The notes beneath the pieces were generated by a model, which worked only from the letters and a program-made list of their open reading frames with translations, ran no database searches and was not told where the DNA came from. A DNA stretch of 64,000 nucleotides from Ctena decussata. Its lineage: Eukaryota; Mollusca; Bivalvia; Lucinida; Lucinidae. The stretch lies in contig OZ022513.1 in assembly GCA_963989385.1 (NCBI GenBank), positions 19,947,928-20,011,927 on the forward strand, written 5' to 3'. Made by a program: the position numbers and the translations under genes. Numbering within the stretch: position 1 is the stretch's first letter; each line of letters opens with the position of its first letter. Positions 1 through 11,748 of this stretch are shown piece by piece.

Positions 1-426
1 GCATTTTTGTTTTATTCAATTAAATATAAATGTTTAAACGTCTAGCGAAGCTTTGTTACAATAGACATTACTTATTAATTCACTCAATCTTGGAGAAAAA
101 GGCTGAAGTACTAGTCTATTGAAATAACCACAAGCAGGAAGTTGATCTATTCTATACAATATCTTGGTTCCAAAGGTGTCAGAAATGGCATTTTTCACAG
201 TCTGTCACTCAAAACGGGGTATGATTTTTACCCTACCTTGGCCTTTATGCTCATTTGTGAGCTTATAGTATAGCCATGCTAAGGGAAGATTTACTACTAT
301 CAGGTTGGGGTGGGGGTGGTGAGGAGGGGTGGCGGGTGCATTCAGGTGTGTGTGTGTTGGGGGGGGGGGGGGGTAGGGGGGAGGAATCGGAATATTTTTG
401 GTGATCTACAATCAGCATAGGAAGTG
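1..426. other. Non-genic sequence with a G-rich microsatellite
   Basis: No gene is visible. The stretch holds a G-rich simple repeat at about 305-378, including an uninterrupted G run near 360-373, just upstream of the LINE fragment. Confidence 0.5.
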
Positions 427-2790
427 ACCCTGACCTGATGATGACCTTACGAGTTCGTCTGAAGAAGGCTAGAAAGCCAACCCAGCCAAGACTGAAGTTT
501 GATCTTGAGAAATTAAGGAACCCAGATGTGGCATGCACTTTTCAAGCAATAATAGGTGGGAAATTTGCACTACTCATTGGTCTGAGGGATGATGACATGG
601 ACATAGATACCATGATTAACGCCTACTATACAGTAGTGACTGATGCAGCCACTGAGATACTTGGGAAGGAACGTCGCAAGAAAAAGCCCTGGGTCACCAG
701 AGATGTTCTCTACCTCTGTGATGAGAGAAGAAATTTGAAGAAGAAGCGGTATGAAGCAGGAGGAGCAAAAATATTCAGGGAAGCAAACAAGACGATTCAG
801 AAGGCAGTGAAGAAAGTGAAGGAGGACTGGATAGCTAGTCAGTGCGAGGAGATCGAAACTTGCCTGAACAAAAAAACAGCAAGAAAGCATACCAGCTGGT
901 GAAGGATCTAACTTCAGAGAAGCAGGGTAGATCCAAAACTATCCAGGACAGGTCTGGGAAATGCCTTACAGAGGAACAAGAGATTCTCAGCAGATGGACA
1001 GAATATTGCTCAGAACTATACAACCATGAGACTTACGGTGACATTGCGGTCCTGGACTGCAATCAGCCCCCAGAAGAAGATCAACAACCGATCCTTCGTG
1101 AGGAAGTTGAGGTTGTAGTAGCAGCACTAAAGAAGGGGAAGTCTGTCGGAGTCGATAATATACCAGCAGAACTTGTTCAAGCTGGCGGGGATACCATGAT
1201 TGATGTTTTAACAGATATCTGTAACAGGATCTGGAGAACGGGAGAATGGCCTACCCCATGGACTCAGTGGCTGATTATTACACTCCCTAAAAAGGGCAAC
1301 CTACAGCTCTGCCAGAACTACAGAACCATCAGCCTCATCAGTCATTCAAGCAAAGTCATCAGGGGATTTTCTATGTGTTCATAGGGACCAAAAACATGCC
1401 CCATTCCCAAACAGAAATTCTGTAAAATCATGCTGAATTCCCAAATCTTGCTACTTATACTTGGAATTTTCATTCTCAAATGGCCAAATTTTTCCACAAT
1501 TTTAGGGAAAAGGCCCCATTCCCGAAATACCTGGATAAAGCCCTGGTCATGCTGAAAGTCATCTTGAAAAGGCTTAAACCACAAGCCGAAGAGATAATCG
1601 CTGAGGAACAGGCTGGGTTCCGAGCAGGTAGGGGCACCACAGAACTGATCTTCAACCTTAGAATCCTGTGTGAAAAGTGTGTCAAACATCAGCAGAATCT
1701 GTACCATGTCTTCATTAATTTCAAAAAAGCCTTTGACAGGGTATGGCATGCAGCCTTATGGGCCACCATGCGTAAGTACAATATCAGTGCAAATCTAGTT
1801 CGCACCATCGATCAGCTATACGACAAGCAGGAGAATGGTTCAGAACAACATTTGGAAGAAGACAAGGATGTCTTTTGTTATCCACCCTCTTCAATATTTT
1901 TCTCGATAATGTCTGATGCTCTGGAAGAACATGACGGAAAGGTTAGCATAGGCGGCAGAAACATTACCAATCTGCGGTTTGCCGATGGCAAAGACGCTCT
2001 AGCTGAGGAAGAGCAGGAACTAGAAGCCCTAGTTAAAAGTCTCGACCAAACCTGCACAAGGTATAAGATGGAGATCAGTTGTGAGAAGACCAAACTGATG
2101 ATAAACAGCGCAGTTGGCATCTAGACGGAGATCAAGGTAAAAGGGCAGAAGCTGGGTACAGTAACAAGCTTCAAATACCTTGAACAGTTGTCTCAGATGA
2201 TGGCTCAAAACAGGAGGTTCTCTCAAGGATTGCACAAGCCATTTCAGCTCTTACCAAGCTGAAATCAATTTGGAGATATAAAAACATATCTCTTGAATCA
2301 AAGGTGAAACTTATGCGCTCCCTTGTCATTTCCATATTTCTGTATGCCTGTGAATCGTGAACCTCGACAGCAGAGTTAGAGAAACGAACGCAGGCCTTTG
2401 AGATGAGATGCTACCGAACGTTACTTTATATTTCGTACAAGGACCATATAACCAATGAGGAGGTTCGCCGAAAGATCCAAGCAGCCATTGGAGAATATGA
2501 TGAACTCCCAACGCTGGTCAAGAAACGGAAACTGAGGTGGTTTGGCCACGTCTCAAGGTCTTCTGATTTAGCAAAGACGATTCTACAGGACACAGTGAAA
2601 GGAAAAGAAGAAGAGATAGACAGAAGAACAGGTGGGAAGACAATATTAAAGAGTGGACAGGGATGGATTTTGCTAGCACAACTAGGGCAGCTGAAAACAG
2701 GACAAGGTGGAAAGGGATTTTTTCGAAGCCATCTGTGGTGCCCCAATGACCTAGTAAGGTTATGTGATAGAATAGAATAGAATAGAATAG
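427..2790 (+). mobile_element. Dead non-LTR retrotransposon (RTE-type LINE), 5'-truncated
   Basis: The translation is that of an endonuclease/reverse-transcriptase polyprotein broken into several frames (438-902, 842-1384, 1480-2124, 2403-2780). Recognisable RT segments are PKKGNLQLCQNYRTISL near 1288-1340, EEQAGFRAGRGTTE near 1600-1640 and FKKAFDRVWHAALW near 1720-1760. The C-terminal part has RKLRWFGHVSRS near 2526-2561. The catalytic FADD motif reads FADG (about 1978-1989), a stop interrupts the frame at 2122-2124, and a ~186-bp insertion splits the RT at 1361-1546. The 3' end is an AATAG simple repeat (2767-2789), as in RTE-type tails. It is a pseudogene copy with no host function visible. 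The clade name is a judgement from the protein; a related 3' end lies at 32082-32275. Confidence 0.85.
1361..1546. mobile_element. Small TIR element inserted in the LINE
   Basis: This ~186-bp block interrupts the RT frame. It begins CAGGGGATTTT and ends ATAAAGCCCTG, so the termini are CAGGG/CCCTG inverted. It is bordered on both sides by GTCAT (about 1356-1360 and 1547-1551), a likely 5-bp target duplication. Removing it rejoins the RT reading frame. No ORF, so it is a non-autonomous MITE-like insertion. Confidence 0.6.
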
Positions 2791-3154
2791 ACAATACGCC
2801 GTTCTCGGAGAGGGGGGGGGAGGTGCAGGGGCGAACAGGGCGTGAGGTCATATGTTTTGTTTGACATATGGTGATGGGGGTTCAGAATTCTTCCACCAGT
2901 CTTCAATTTCACTCCACAGACCCCCTCACCCCTCCATTACTCCTACTTTTTTCAGATTCTGTTATTTCAACTTTTATTTGCCAGTAGGACAGTATACAAT
3001 GGTCTATAAAATCATGTCTAGAAGACGATTTAGTCCTCGAGTAAAATTTAATTCCTGCGTTTATGGAATCAGATCTCCTGGGGTGCCTTGCCATAAGCAA
3101 AAACTGCTGCGGCTTCTGGCGACTGCGCCCAAGACCCCACTTAATATTATTAGC

Positions 3155-3447
3155 AGCTTCCTAGGGTTTTGATTGATTGATTGATCTGTTGCTTTACGTC
3201 CACGGTAAACAGCTATGTTCATGTCGGGACGGTCAGTTAGCCTAACAGCACTATTCCTGGGCAGGCTTAGACCTCCTAAGAGGTTAACCAGTACATACTT
3301 CCGCCAGTAACTGACAACTACGCTTCTTGAATCAGCGGGAGGAAAAACAAAAGTATGTGGCCAGACCGGGTATCGAACCTAGGACCTCTGACTTATAAGT
3401 CAGGTGCCCTACCGACTGCGCTACGCGGCCCGGCCAGCTTTATAGGG
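3155..3447 (-). mobile_element. tRNA-derived SINE (copy 1)
   Basis: Read on the minus strand, the element (about 3167-3435) starts GGCCGGGCCGCGTAGCGCAG. It has a tRNA-like A box (TAGCGCAGTCGGTAGGGC) and a perfect B box (GGTTCGATACC), then an unrelated body, and ends in a TCAATCAATCAATCA tail. Flanks at 3155-3166 and 3436-3447 match at 10 of 12 bases (AGCTTCCTAGGG / AGCTTTATAGGG), a decayed target duplication. A second copy in the same orientation is at 63206-63502. Confidence 0.85.
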
Positions 3448-4424
3448 CATTCATCTTCAGATTTCTGTTAATTTATTTTTCCTGCATCTTTTGCTGCTTA
3501 TGCTCATCCAGAAATCAAATTACCCTGTATATTTAAGAAAATGTTCTTTGTGTTTCACACAGGTTTGATTAAGGCCAGTCTGACACAAAATAGGTAATAT
3601 GCTGTTTGTGTGAATGGTCGCTGTGGGGAGTAGGGGTTGTCGTGTTTGTGTGTGTGGGGGGGGGGGGGGGTAAAACAAACGAGAAAAATAATGGCCGTAT
3701 CACAGTACTGAGTCTATGTTTAAAGAGTGTGTAAATACACCCAGATTGTTTTGTGTAAGCAGCGAAATTGACAGTTTATATTCCTTCTTCGCTTTATAAG
3801 CTGTTATTAGGCCAAGTTTCTACATGCCCAAAACATTAGTTGTAATATATTTGTAGCCTATCCTACGAAAATATTGAAAAGAGTTCTGTGCTATGTAATC
3901 ACACACTATACAGTATAACTGAGACAAAGCATACAGTACTGAGAATGGGTTTTGCGACACACGATACAGAACAGATTTTGACCCCTCTATCATTTTCTTT
4001 GAAAATAATTGCCCTTACATAGCATGATATCTAACAGGATCAATGAATCCTGGACCGACATACACCATAAAATAATTGTAATGAAGATACGGTCGTTTCA
4101 TGTAGAATTGATGGAAAGATTTGAAGAAAGTGTACGGATGCACCTTTTGAAATCGAAAGTAGAGTAGTGATTTTCTCAAATGAAATGTGAAAATAAAGTA
4201 CATCATAACAATCTACAGAAAATCAAGGTAGCATGTCGAAAAGATCTGTAGTTAGGCTTGTCGAACTATCGGTACTTAGTTGAAACTCCCTTACTTTATA
4301 TTTTTACAACACAAAAATAAACAGTTCTGAAACTTACCCGCCATATTTGAACAAAGATGCGTCCACTATACACATCGGTACAACGGGTCACACGTACTGT
4401 ACGCTCCCAACCAGTGGCATGGAG
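3448..4424. other. Intergenic, no gene seen
   Basis: Only a GT/G-rich simple repeat (about 3635-3671) stands out. The short open frames have no recognisable domain. Confidence 0.5.
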
Positions 4425-4556
4425 ATAGCTTAGATCCTTAGCCGTATCCTTTAAGCGCTTAGCGCAAAGTTTGATCGAACTTGTCGGATGCCCAGGCTGA
4501 TCTGAATCTGCGCTGGGCGCACGACCACTTTGTTGGTTATCTCGTGTCGCGGCTCA
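4425..4556. mobile_element. Half copy of the GAGCCGCGAC palindromic element
   Basis: Only the right arm of the abundant palindromic family is present. It carries GGATGCCCAGGCTGATCTGA, CGCTGGGCGCACGACCAC and the terminal TCGTGTCGCGGCTCA. Confidence 0.75.
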
Positions 4557-4737
4557 ATTTTGATTGGGTAACAGATAGTGATGAAAGAGTTCCGACGACA
4601 AAGAGCGTAGAAATTCAATTTTGTTTTCTGTAATTGTTTTGTTGCATTGGCCAGTCAAAGTTATTTATCGGTACTTTCCAATATTATATTTAGCCAAAGA
4701 AATTTATTATGGAAGCATCCTAGTGACAGGTAAAAAG

Positions 4738-5089
4738 TTTATTTATCTCATACGTAGGAGATAGAAACTCCTACATAGGAGATAATAAGTCCTACGTAGG
4801 TCTAACTAACACTCGTAGGAGGAAGTGAGTCCTACATAGGACTTACTAACACCTACGTAGGATATAATAAGTTCTATGTAGGACTTACTAACTCCTACGG
4901 ACTTACTAAGTCCTACGTAAGACTAACTAATACCTACGTAGGAGACAATAAGTCCAATGTAGGACTTACCCCTACGTAGGACTTACGAACTCCTATGTAG
5001 GACTTAGTAAGTCCTACATAGGACTTAGTAAGTCCTACATAGGAGTTACTATCTCCTACGTAGGATTTAGGTATTTCATACGTAAGAGA
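4738..5089. repeat. Palindromic minisatellite (CCTACGTAGG units)
   Basis: A degenerate ~20-bp tandem repeat made of CCTACGTAGG or CCTACATAGG alternating with ACTTACTAAG-like spacers. Because the core is its own reverse complement, the array can pair as a run of small hairpins. Confidence 0.85.
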
Positions 5090-5461
5090 TATTTACCACA
5101 TGTATTTTATGTGTATCTGTACACAAGTTACTGCCTGCTTACAGTTAAAATTAACATTAGATTACCTGGTAGGAGCCGCCTCTAATTCATAGAAGCTGGC
5201 ATTCCGGTATCTTAGAGCTTGTAGGCGGAGCATAGGTTTTTCTATATTTCACATGTGCATGCTTGATATAGAGATGCGCTTTGGTAGTTAATAAATGTGT
5301 TTAATAATATTTGGTGACGAGAAAATAAAAAGTGGTGGAAAAACAATGTAAATTTTAAAAACAAGGGATAAACTGAAAAACAAACCAAATCAAAACAATT
5401 GGAAACAAGCTGGATTAAAAATTTTAGTTTAATTTCGAATTTCAAAAAACAAAACTCTGAT

Positions 5462-5618
5462 TGATGGCATTTTCATATTCATAAGCATAGAAAATGTCAT
5501 ACTCAGCTTAACTGAGCAAGAAAACAACTATACTTATCAGTAATTTGATATTTATTAGCAGATAAAATTTCATGCTCAGCTGAGGTGAGCATAAAAAAGT
5601 TTTATTAACTCAGGGGCT
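5462..5618. mobile_element. Truncated copy of the GCTCAGCTGAGCATG palindromic MITE
   Basis: Contains CATGCTCAGCTGAGGTGAGC and the stretch from GATGGCATTTTCATATTC onwards, shared with the full copy at 21508-21750. The other terminal arm is missing. The next element (5628) is inserted just beyond its end. Confidence 0.6.
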
Positions 5619-5627
5619 GGGTAATTT

Positions 5628-5829
5628 CAGAGCTCTAGATAAGAGGGAGTATTTGATGATAATTAAGGATAATTTTTCTTATTTCTCATCGAAACCATAT
5701 GTTGTTACCACTCATCTGAACCGTCTCGTCGAGACGGCTCAGATGAGGGGTCACAACGTATGTTTTTATGCAAAACTAACAAAAATTATCCCAATTATCA
5801 CCAAATACTCCCTCTTATCTAGAGCTCTG
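5628..5829. mobile_element. CAGAGCTC palindromic MITE, copy 1
   Basis: A ~200-bp near-complete palindrome. The termini are CAGAGCTCTAGATAAGAGGG and its reverse complement. The centre is a strong hairpin, GAACCGTCTCGTCGAGACGG. Flanked by TAATTT on both sides (5622-5627, 5830-5835), a probable target duplication. No coding capacity. Confidence 0.8.
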
Positions 5830-6628
5830 TAATTTGCTTTGGACGTTTGAAAGCTCGAAGAAAGAAAGAGGAGCTTGAAGAACTATGTTGAAGAACTGCG
5901 TGTATCATTGCAATTCTAACTGTGTTTTTGTAACATTGTTTTGACCCTGCCAAGTGCCAAGCAGATTTTGATATTTGGACTGATTATGCTGGCATTTTCA
6001 AATTTTGAGCTGAATGGTCTGGAATAGCGATCTTTGGTTTAAAGTGTCAATCAGTCTGTTGACAATTAGATTATTGGTATCACTGACTAAATTATTGAAT
6101 ATATTATTCTATGAGTTTTAAGTTTGTTTATGGAACAATCGATAAATTATATAAATGCAGAGTCAAAAGTATTTACGAATCAATATCATGATCACAGGGA
6201 CTCGGGTCATACGGTTTGTCTCTTTGAGCCACTGAAATACGTATCAGGATGTACCGGGTGGTTATATAGAGCAAAGGGAGAAAAGTCGCTTCGACACCGG
6301 TTGCTACCCCACGCCGGTTTGTCTGCGCATTTCAGATGATTTACAAACACTTCCTACGAAACACATACCTCGATCGATCCGACATACATTTATCTTTTTG
6401 CAGCTGTTATTCTGCGATGCAAATATTGCGTCAGATCGGTTATTTTCCGATCCATTTCGTCCACAAAACCATTGAAGTCCGCAGTTCCAAAATGCCCGCA
6501 CTCAAGCTCCGCCTCCAAGCTCATTTACATTCCGGAAGCGATTCCGATTGGATAACGCCGTAATTGTACTTTTGTCCTCTTGTTTCTCTAAGTGTGAAAG
6601 GGTGTGGTGCACTAATTATTTGTGTAAC

Positions 6629-6735
6629 TGCGCCGCATCACGACAAAACCAAGTGGCATGTGCGCCCAGCAAAGACTCAGATCAGCCTGGGCATCCGCCC
6701 ATTCTGATCAGAGTTGTCGCTGTCCGCATGGAACA
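6629..6735. mobile_element. Half copy of the GAGCCGCGAC palindromic element
   Basis: The left arm only: CACGACAAAACCAAGTGGCA, then GCGCCCAGCAAAGACTCAGA, then TCTGATCAGAGT and GTCCGCATGGA. Confidence 0.7.
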
Positions 6736-6797
6736 TTCTTGCTTCTATTCTACTTTCTACTCTTTCATTGCTTACACCGTCAGTTTCACTTGTTGAA

Positions 6798-6840
6798 TCA
6801 TTATTATTATTGTTGTTATTATTATTATTATTATTACTTT
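6798..6840. repeat. ATT/GTT microsatellite
   Basis: An uninterrupted to slightly interrupted TTA/TTG trinucleotide run. Confidence 0.9.
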
Positions 6841-6879
6841 AAATAGCCCAATCATCTTTTATAGGGTTTTGTTTGGTTG

Positions 6880-7846
6880 TACGAGGGTCATCCAATAAGT
6901 ATTGCAAACGCCGTCATTACTGCTTTATTAATTGAGGTAGGGTTATCAAATAACACCATTAACAGCTTACGTATGTAGTACACATATGTACTAAAAATCA
7001 TACATGTGCTATTCCTTTCTCAGATACGGGAGGGTTTTGAACGCAAAGGTGTAAGCGATACCGGCGGTGAAATTGCACAAACATGACGTTTTTTACAAAT
7101 GGTTAGGGGAAGTAAACTCCTGCATACATGTTTATTGTTCTTTCAAATTACAAGAATTCATGTTCTAAAGTAATCGCCTTATATTTAAGAATTCAAATAA
7201 GAGACAATTGTCACTTCACATTACCATACAAATGTAGTTGCTAGGCAACAAGAGAATATTACAAAATTTTAGCAAAATTTTAGTTTTTGACGTATACCTC
7301 TGGTTTCTTAAGACTGCAAACGATATTAAACAAGGCTCGAAGCTTATATTTTCTCTTTTATCTACATTTCAGCATCTCGGGACTATTCTTTGATAACAAA
7401 TTAATGGCAGTTTAGGAAACACTTCATCTGCTGTGAAAGCCTCTTCTTCATATACTCATTTTATATGATATTTTAGCTGCCCGAAAAGATGGTGTTCTTC
7501 CTTTGAACAATAATTATATCTTGACTGATGGCAATATCTTAACCTTGGTACCGTGTACAGACTTCAGTATTATTTTCCGTATCTCCCAGCAATTTTCAGA
7601 TATTTACAAGGATTCTGAATTAAGCTAGGGGATCTTAAACAGACAACTAGAAGCAACCGCCGCACACATAATGGTAGTATTCTTCAGTTGCCTAGCAACG
7701 CCATTTGCAAGATCATGGCGTTTCTGGAAATTGTTGACTGGAAAAAAGGAAATATGCAATGTAGGAATGTGGATTGCTTGATTCGTTTTTAATTATCGTT
7801 TGCCTGAAACTCGGCCGTTTGCTGGAGTTATTGGATGACCCTCGTA
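6880..7846. mobile_element. Non-autonomous Tc1/mariner-like element
   Basis: The ends are TACGAGGGTCATCCAATAA at 6880 and the exact inverse TTATTGGATGACCCTCGTA ending at 7846. Both sit at TA, the family's target duplication. The ~0.96-kb interior shows no transposase frame, so it is a deletion derivative or an unrelated filler. Confidence 0.75.
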
Positions 7847-8548
7847 TGTATCCCGAAAGGGTCCTTAATTGGAGAATTAAACATAATATTCTTTTCTATT
7901 CAGTTCCACCATCCCCTCCGCTGTTCTGTTCTAGTCTACTCTAGTTTTGCTTACATACTGTGTAATAGAAACGCTATGATACGATAACATATCAATTTAT
8001 CTGTCAAACTATCTTTTACACACACACTAATTTATATATCGGCACACACGCCCTAATTTCCATGTAGCAGATTTCAATCAGTTTCTGAAACAAAATTCAA
8101 ACAGAAAGGACAACGGTGACATCAATATTATCCAATCGGAATCACTTCCGGAATGTAAATGAGCTTGGAGGCGGAGCTTGAGTGCGGGCATTTTGGAACT
8201 GCAGATTTCGATGGTTTGGTGGACGGAAAATAAACGATTTGACGCAATATTTGCATCGGAGAATAACAGCTGCAAAAAGATAAATGTATGTAGGATCGAT
8301 CGAGGTATGTGTTTTGTAGGAAGTGTTTGTAAATCATCTGAAATGCGCAGACAAACCGGCGTGGGGTAGCAACCGGTGTCGAAGCGACTTTCCTCCCTTT
8401 GCTCTATATAACCACCCGGTACGTCCTGATACGTATTTTCAGTGGTTCAAAGAGACAAACCGTATGACCCGAGTCCCTGTGATCATGATGCTCAGACGGT
8501 ATATATGTTACTATCAAAGTTATTAACCTGTTATCCAATAAATACATG

Positions 8549-8721
8549 TACTCTGAACAGTCACTCTCTGTTAACGAGGTTTCGGCATAATGCAGTCATC
8601 AACATTATGATTTTTTAAGAGACTACACATTTATTTGAATGTTCACACTCAAATAAAAATTCATAATTTTGATAAAGGCACTATGCTCAAACGTCATAAA
8701 TAAGGAGTGACTGTTCAGAGT
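8549..8721. mobile_element. CTCTGAACAGTCACTC palindromic MITE, copy 1
   Basis: The terminal inverted arms are ACTCTGAACAGTCACTC and GAGTGACTGTTCAGAGT, with an inner AACGTCATAAATA-type arm. The same family is intact at 57466-57650. Confidence 0.75.
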
Positions 8722-8741
8722 CATGATTAAATGTTACTTTT

Positions 8742-9629
8742 TATACCGCGCCACACTTTAGTGGCGGGGTATTATGTTTTCACGGCCGTTCGTGTGTCCG
8801 TCCGTCCGTCCGTAGTACATCCGTCTGTCCGCACTTCGTTTCCGTTCGATTTATCAACGGATTTCCTTCAAATTTTGCGTATGCATTTGTACTAAGAATG
8901 TCTCGCTTTGAATTGTTAATGGGCGAATTTCGATAATTTCTGACAGAGTTATGGCACTTGTCAATGTACAAAAAATGGTGTCTGGCCTCTAGTTCATTTA
9001 CTACTTGGAGTATCATGATGAAATTTGACAAACATGATCGAAGTAACAAAAGCTTTGTATAAGCACAGAAATTTTACCATCGGGGGTTATCTGCCCCTGC
9101 CCTGAGGCTACATGTATATACATGTATAAAATCATGAAAAATTCTATGTAAAATCAGAGTTTGAAGCAATTTTTCTGAAACTTACAGCAAAATTATCAGA
9201 GTGATGAAAGCCTCCAGTGATGCTCAAATTTACCCCATGGGAGTTATCTCCCCCTGCCACCGATCTATATACATGCATTAAATGACGATAAAATCTATAT
9301 AAATTCACGTGAAACAGATTTTAAGAAATTTACATCTGATGTTAGAAGTAATAAAAGCTTCTTGTCATGATCAAAATTTGAACATTAGGGGTTATCTGCC
9401 CCTGCCCCGTGGCCACATGTTTAAAATCGCTAAAATTGTATTTGACTAGAGTGCTTATAGTGCTTTATCGGGAGCTTATTGTAAGTGATCAGAGTAATGC
9501 AGTGTCCTGTCATGACAAAGATTTTTATTCGTGTTCAATGGGGTTAGGCTGCTATACAGAGAAATAGTAAATCTGGAAAAATTGGTGTGTGAAAAAGGTT
9601 TGCAGTGGCGGGGTATCACGCAGTTGTTT
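8742..9629 (+). mobile_element. Hairpin/microsatellite/tandem-repeat element H1
   Basis: Begins with a hairpin (ACCGCGCCACACTTTAGTGGCGGGGT, about 8744-8769), followed by a CCGT microsatellite (about 8797-8815). About three ~150-bp tandem units follow, each marked by GGGTTATCTGCCCCTGCC (about 9085, 9240, 9390). It ends with GTGGCGGGGTATCACGC. The layout resembles bivalve pearl elements and non-autonomous Helentron-type elements; assignment is by architecture only. Confidence 0.65.
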
Positions 9630-9668
9630 GCGATGCTTTTATTTTCCTTCATGGAAATATTGCCTTTT

Positions 9669-11153
9669 TAGCTCACCTGAGCCGAATGCTCAAAGGTGAG
9701 CTTACAGTATAGGCAGGCCCCCGTCGTCGTCGTCGTCCACACCCTTTAAACATCTTCTTCTCAGAAACCACTGGGCCAATTGAAATCAAAATTCATATGG
9801 AGCCTTTACAGGATGGGGGAACAGAAGTTTATATATTTGGTTTAGGTCACATGACAGATGGCCGCCATGCCCATATATAGTAAAAACCTTAAAAAATCTT
9901 CTCCAGAACCACGGAGCCGATTGCCTTGAAACTTAGTATGTAGCATTGGGGACTCTAGTACTACAAATGTTATATAAATGATGACCCTGGGTTGACCTTG
10001 ACCTATTTTATGACAAGGTTAAAATTGGTCCCTTAGGCTTTTGAATGGGAAAAGCTGAAAAAGTGCATTTTTCTGCTGCCATTGTACTCTAAGATAAGAA
10101 AATGCAGCAAAATTCAACTCCTCTGAATTTAAAAGGTCAAAGACATTTAGTGACCTCGGCCAAAGGTCAGTTGTCCATCCTTTGTCAACATTTTCAAAGG
10201 ACTTCTCCTCTGATACTACTGGGCCAATTTTATCTAAATTTCATAGACAGCCTTCAGATAAAGGGGGAAAGAAAGTTTATATACTTGGTCAAGGTCACAT
10301 GACCAAGATGGCTGCCATGCCCATATATGGTAAAAACCGTAAAAAAATCTCCTTCTCCAGAACCCCTGGGCCGATTGCGTTGAGACTAGGTATGTAGCAT
10401 CTGTGGCTCTAGTACTACACAATTTTTATAAATAATGACCCTGGGTTGACCTTGACTTATTTTATGACAAGGTCAAAATTGGTCCCTTATGCTTTTGAAT
10501 GAGAAAAGCTGAAAAAGTGCATTTTTCTGTTGCTGTTGTGCTCTGTCACATGGAGATGCAGCAAAATTCAACCCCTCTGAAATTTAAAGGTCATGGTCAT
10601 TTAGTGACCTTGGCAAAAGGTCACCTGAGGGTCCTCTGTCAACATTTTTAAACGACTCTTCCTCTTAAACTACTGGGCCAATTTCATTTAAATTTCATAA
10701 ACAGCCTTCAGGCAAAGGGGAAAAGAAAGTTTATAAACTTGGTCCAGGTTACATGACCAAGATGAAAAAATCCTTTTCTCCAGAACCACTGGGCCAATTG
10801 CCTTGAAACTAGACATGTAGCATCTGGAACTCTAGTACTACAAAGTTCACATAAATGATGACCCTTGAATGACCTTGACCTATTTTGTGACAATATCAAA
10901 TTTGGTCCCATAGGCTTTTGAATGGGAATAGCTAAAAATGGTGCATTTTTCTGTTACTATTATGCTTTGTGATATAGAAATGCAGTCGACTTCAACCCCT
11001 ATGAATTCAAGAGGTCAAGACCTTGTTCTTCATCATCAAGCATTAAATCTTAGATGCATTCGAAATTCAAACATATAGTAAAATTTGCCTTAGACTTATG
11101 TGCTGAGGATGAATGGACTCAGGTGAGCTACTGGACCTATGGTCCTCTGGTTT
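9669..11153 (+). mobile_element. Hairpin/microsatellite/tandem-repeat element H2
   Basis: The 5' end is the hairpin AGCTCACCTGAG ... AGGTGAGCTT, followed by a GTC/CGT run near 9722-9738. Three ~450-bp units follow, each with ACTGGGCCAATT (about 9769, 10219, 10672), GACCTTGACCTATTTT and AAAAGTGCATTTTTCTG. The 3' end is AGGTGAGCTACTGGACCTATGGTCC: a hairpin, then TCTGGTTT. H3-H5 share this end design. Confidence 0.7.
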
Positions 11154-11748
11154 CTCTGCTGACCATATGCCATTCCATTATCGCTGATAGGTAGCATTAA
11201 AATATCAGCCTACCGCATATGGCACTGCTGGTTAAGCCGATAATACACTGTTTACCATTACGTCACCAGGCCATTTGTTTTGCTAGATTGGTCCACTCAA
11301 AGTTGTATTGGATCTACGCCATGACGCGTCATTGCTACTCTTCAGTGACTGACAGCGTGGTTATGTTTCATAAAATGTTTTTGTTATTGAAAACATTAAA
11401 ATATAACAGTGAAAATTTTTATTAGACCCAAATAAAATTATAGCTACAAAAAGTAAATATCAGGTGGTTTGTTTTGCTTTCATTTATATACTTTTTTTTC
11501 GCTTGTTATTTTCATGGAGGAATATAGATGAATAAACATATAGGCGTACTAATTTTTATCCTCTGGAGGATAGTTATGAGTATAAGGCAGTCAGTCTCCG
11601 AAGAATATGACGTGCGCAAGGCAATGCATGCAATTCCTTCAGTGATTTGTCCTTTCGTGAAAGACATTTTGATTTTATTTTCCGTTGATTACTTGTAAGC
11701 CTTTTTTTCTTATTATAAATTTTCAAATCTTCATTTTTTTTATTGCAG
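11154..11748. other. Upstream region of the SAM-STAND-ANK gene
   Basis: No coding exon is seen. A 3' splice site (pyrimidine-rich tract then TTGCAG at about 11725-11748) ends this stretch. It implies at least one non-coding 5' exon further upstream that cannot be placed by eye. Confidence 0.5.

Larger units (their letters stand above)
6185..8494. mobile_element. 2.3-kb element with ~367-bp inverted arms
   Basis: The left arm (about 6185-6552) and right arm (about 8129-8494) are inverted copies with roughly 90 percent identity by eye. Both contain CACAGGGACTCGGGTCATAC, the TATA-like GCTCTATATAACC and GAGCTTGGAGGCGGAGCTTG (in opposite orientation). The ~1.6-kb middle holds a partial palindromic MITE and a mariner-like element. 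No transposase frame is visible. It could be a foldback element, or an inverted duplication of an older repeat. Confidence 0.6.

Noticed and set aside
4738..5089. CRISPR-like array
   Set aside because: Units are contiguous, degenerate and have no unique spacers; the genome is eukaryotic. It is a minisatellite.
8078..8369. Open frames of 63-69 residues in both inverted arms
   Set aside because: The same frames occur in both arms simply because the arms are copies; no domain, no codon evidence.
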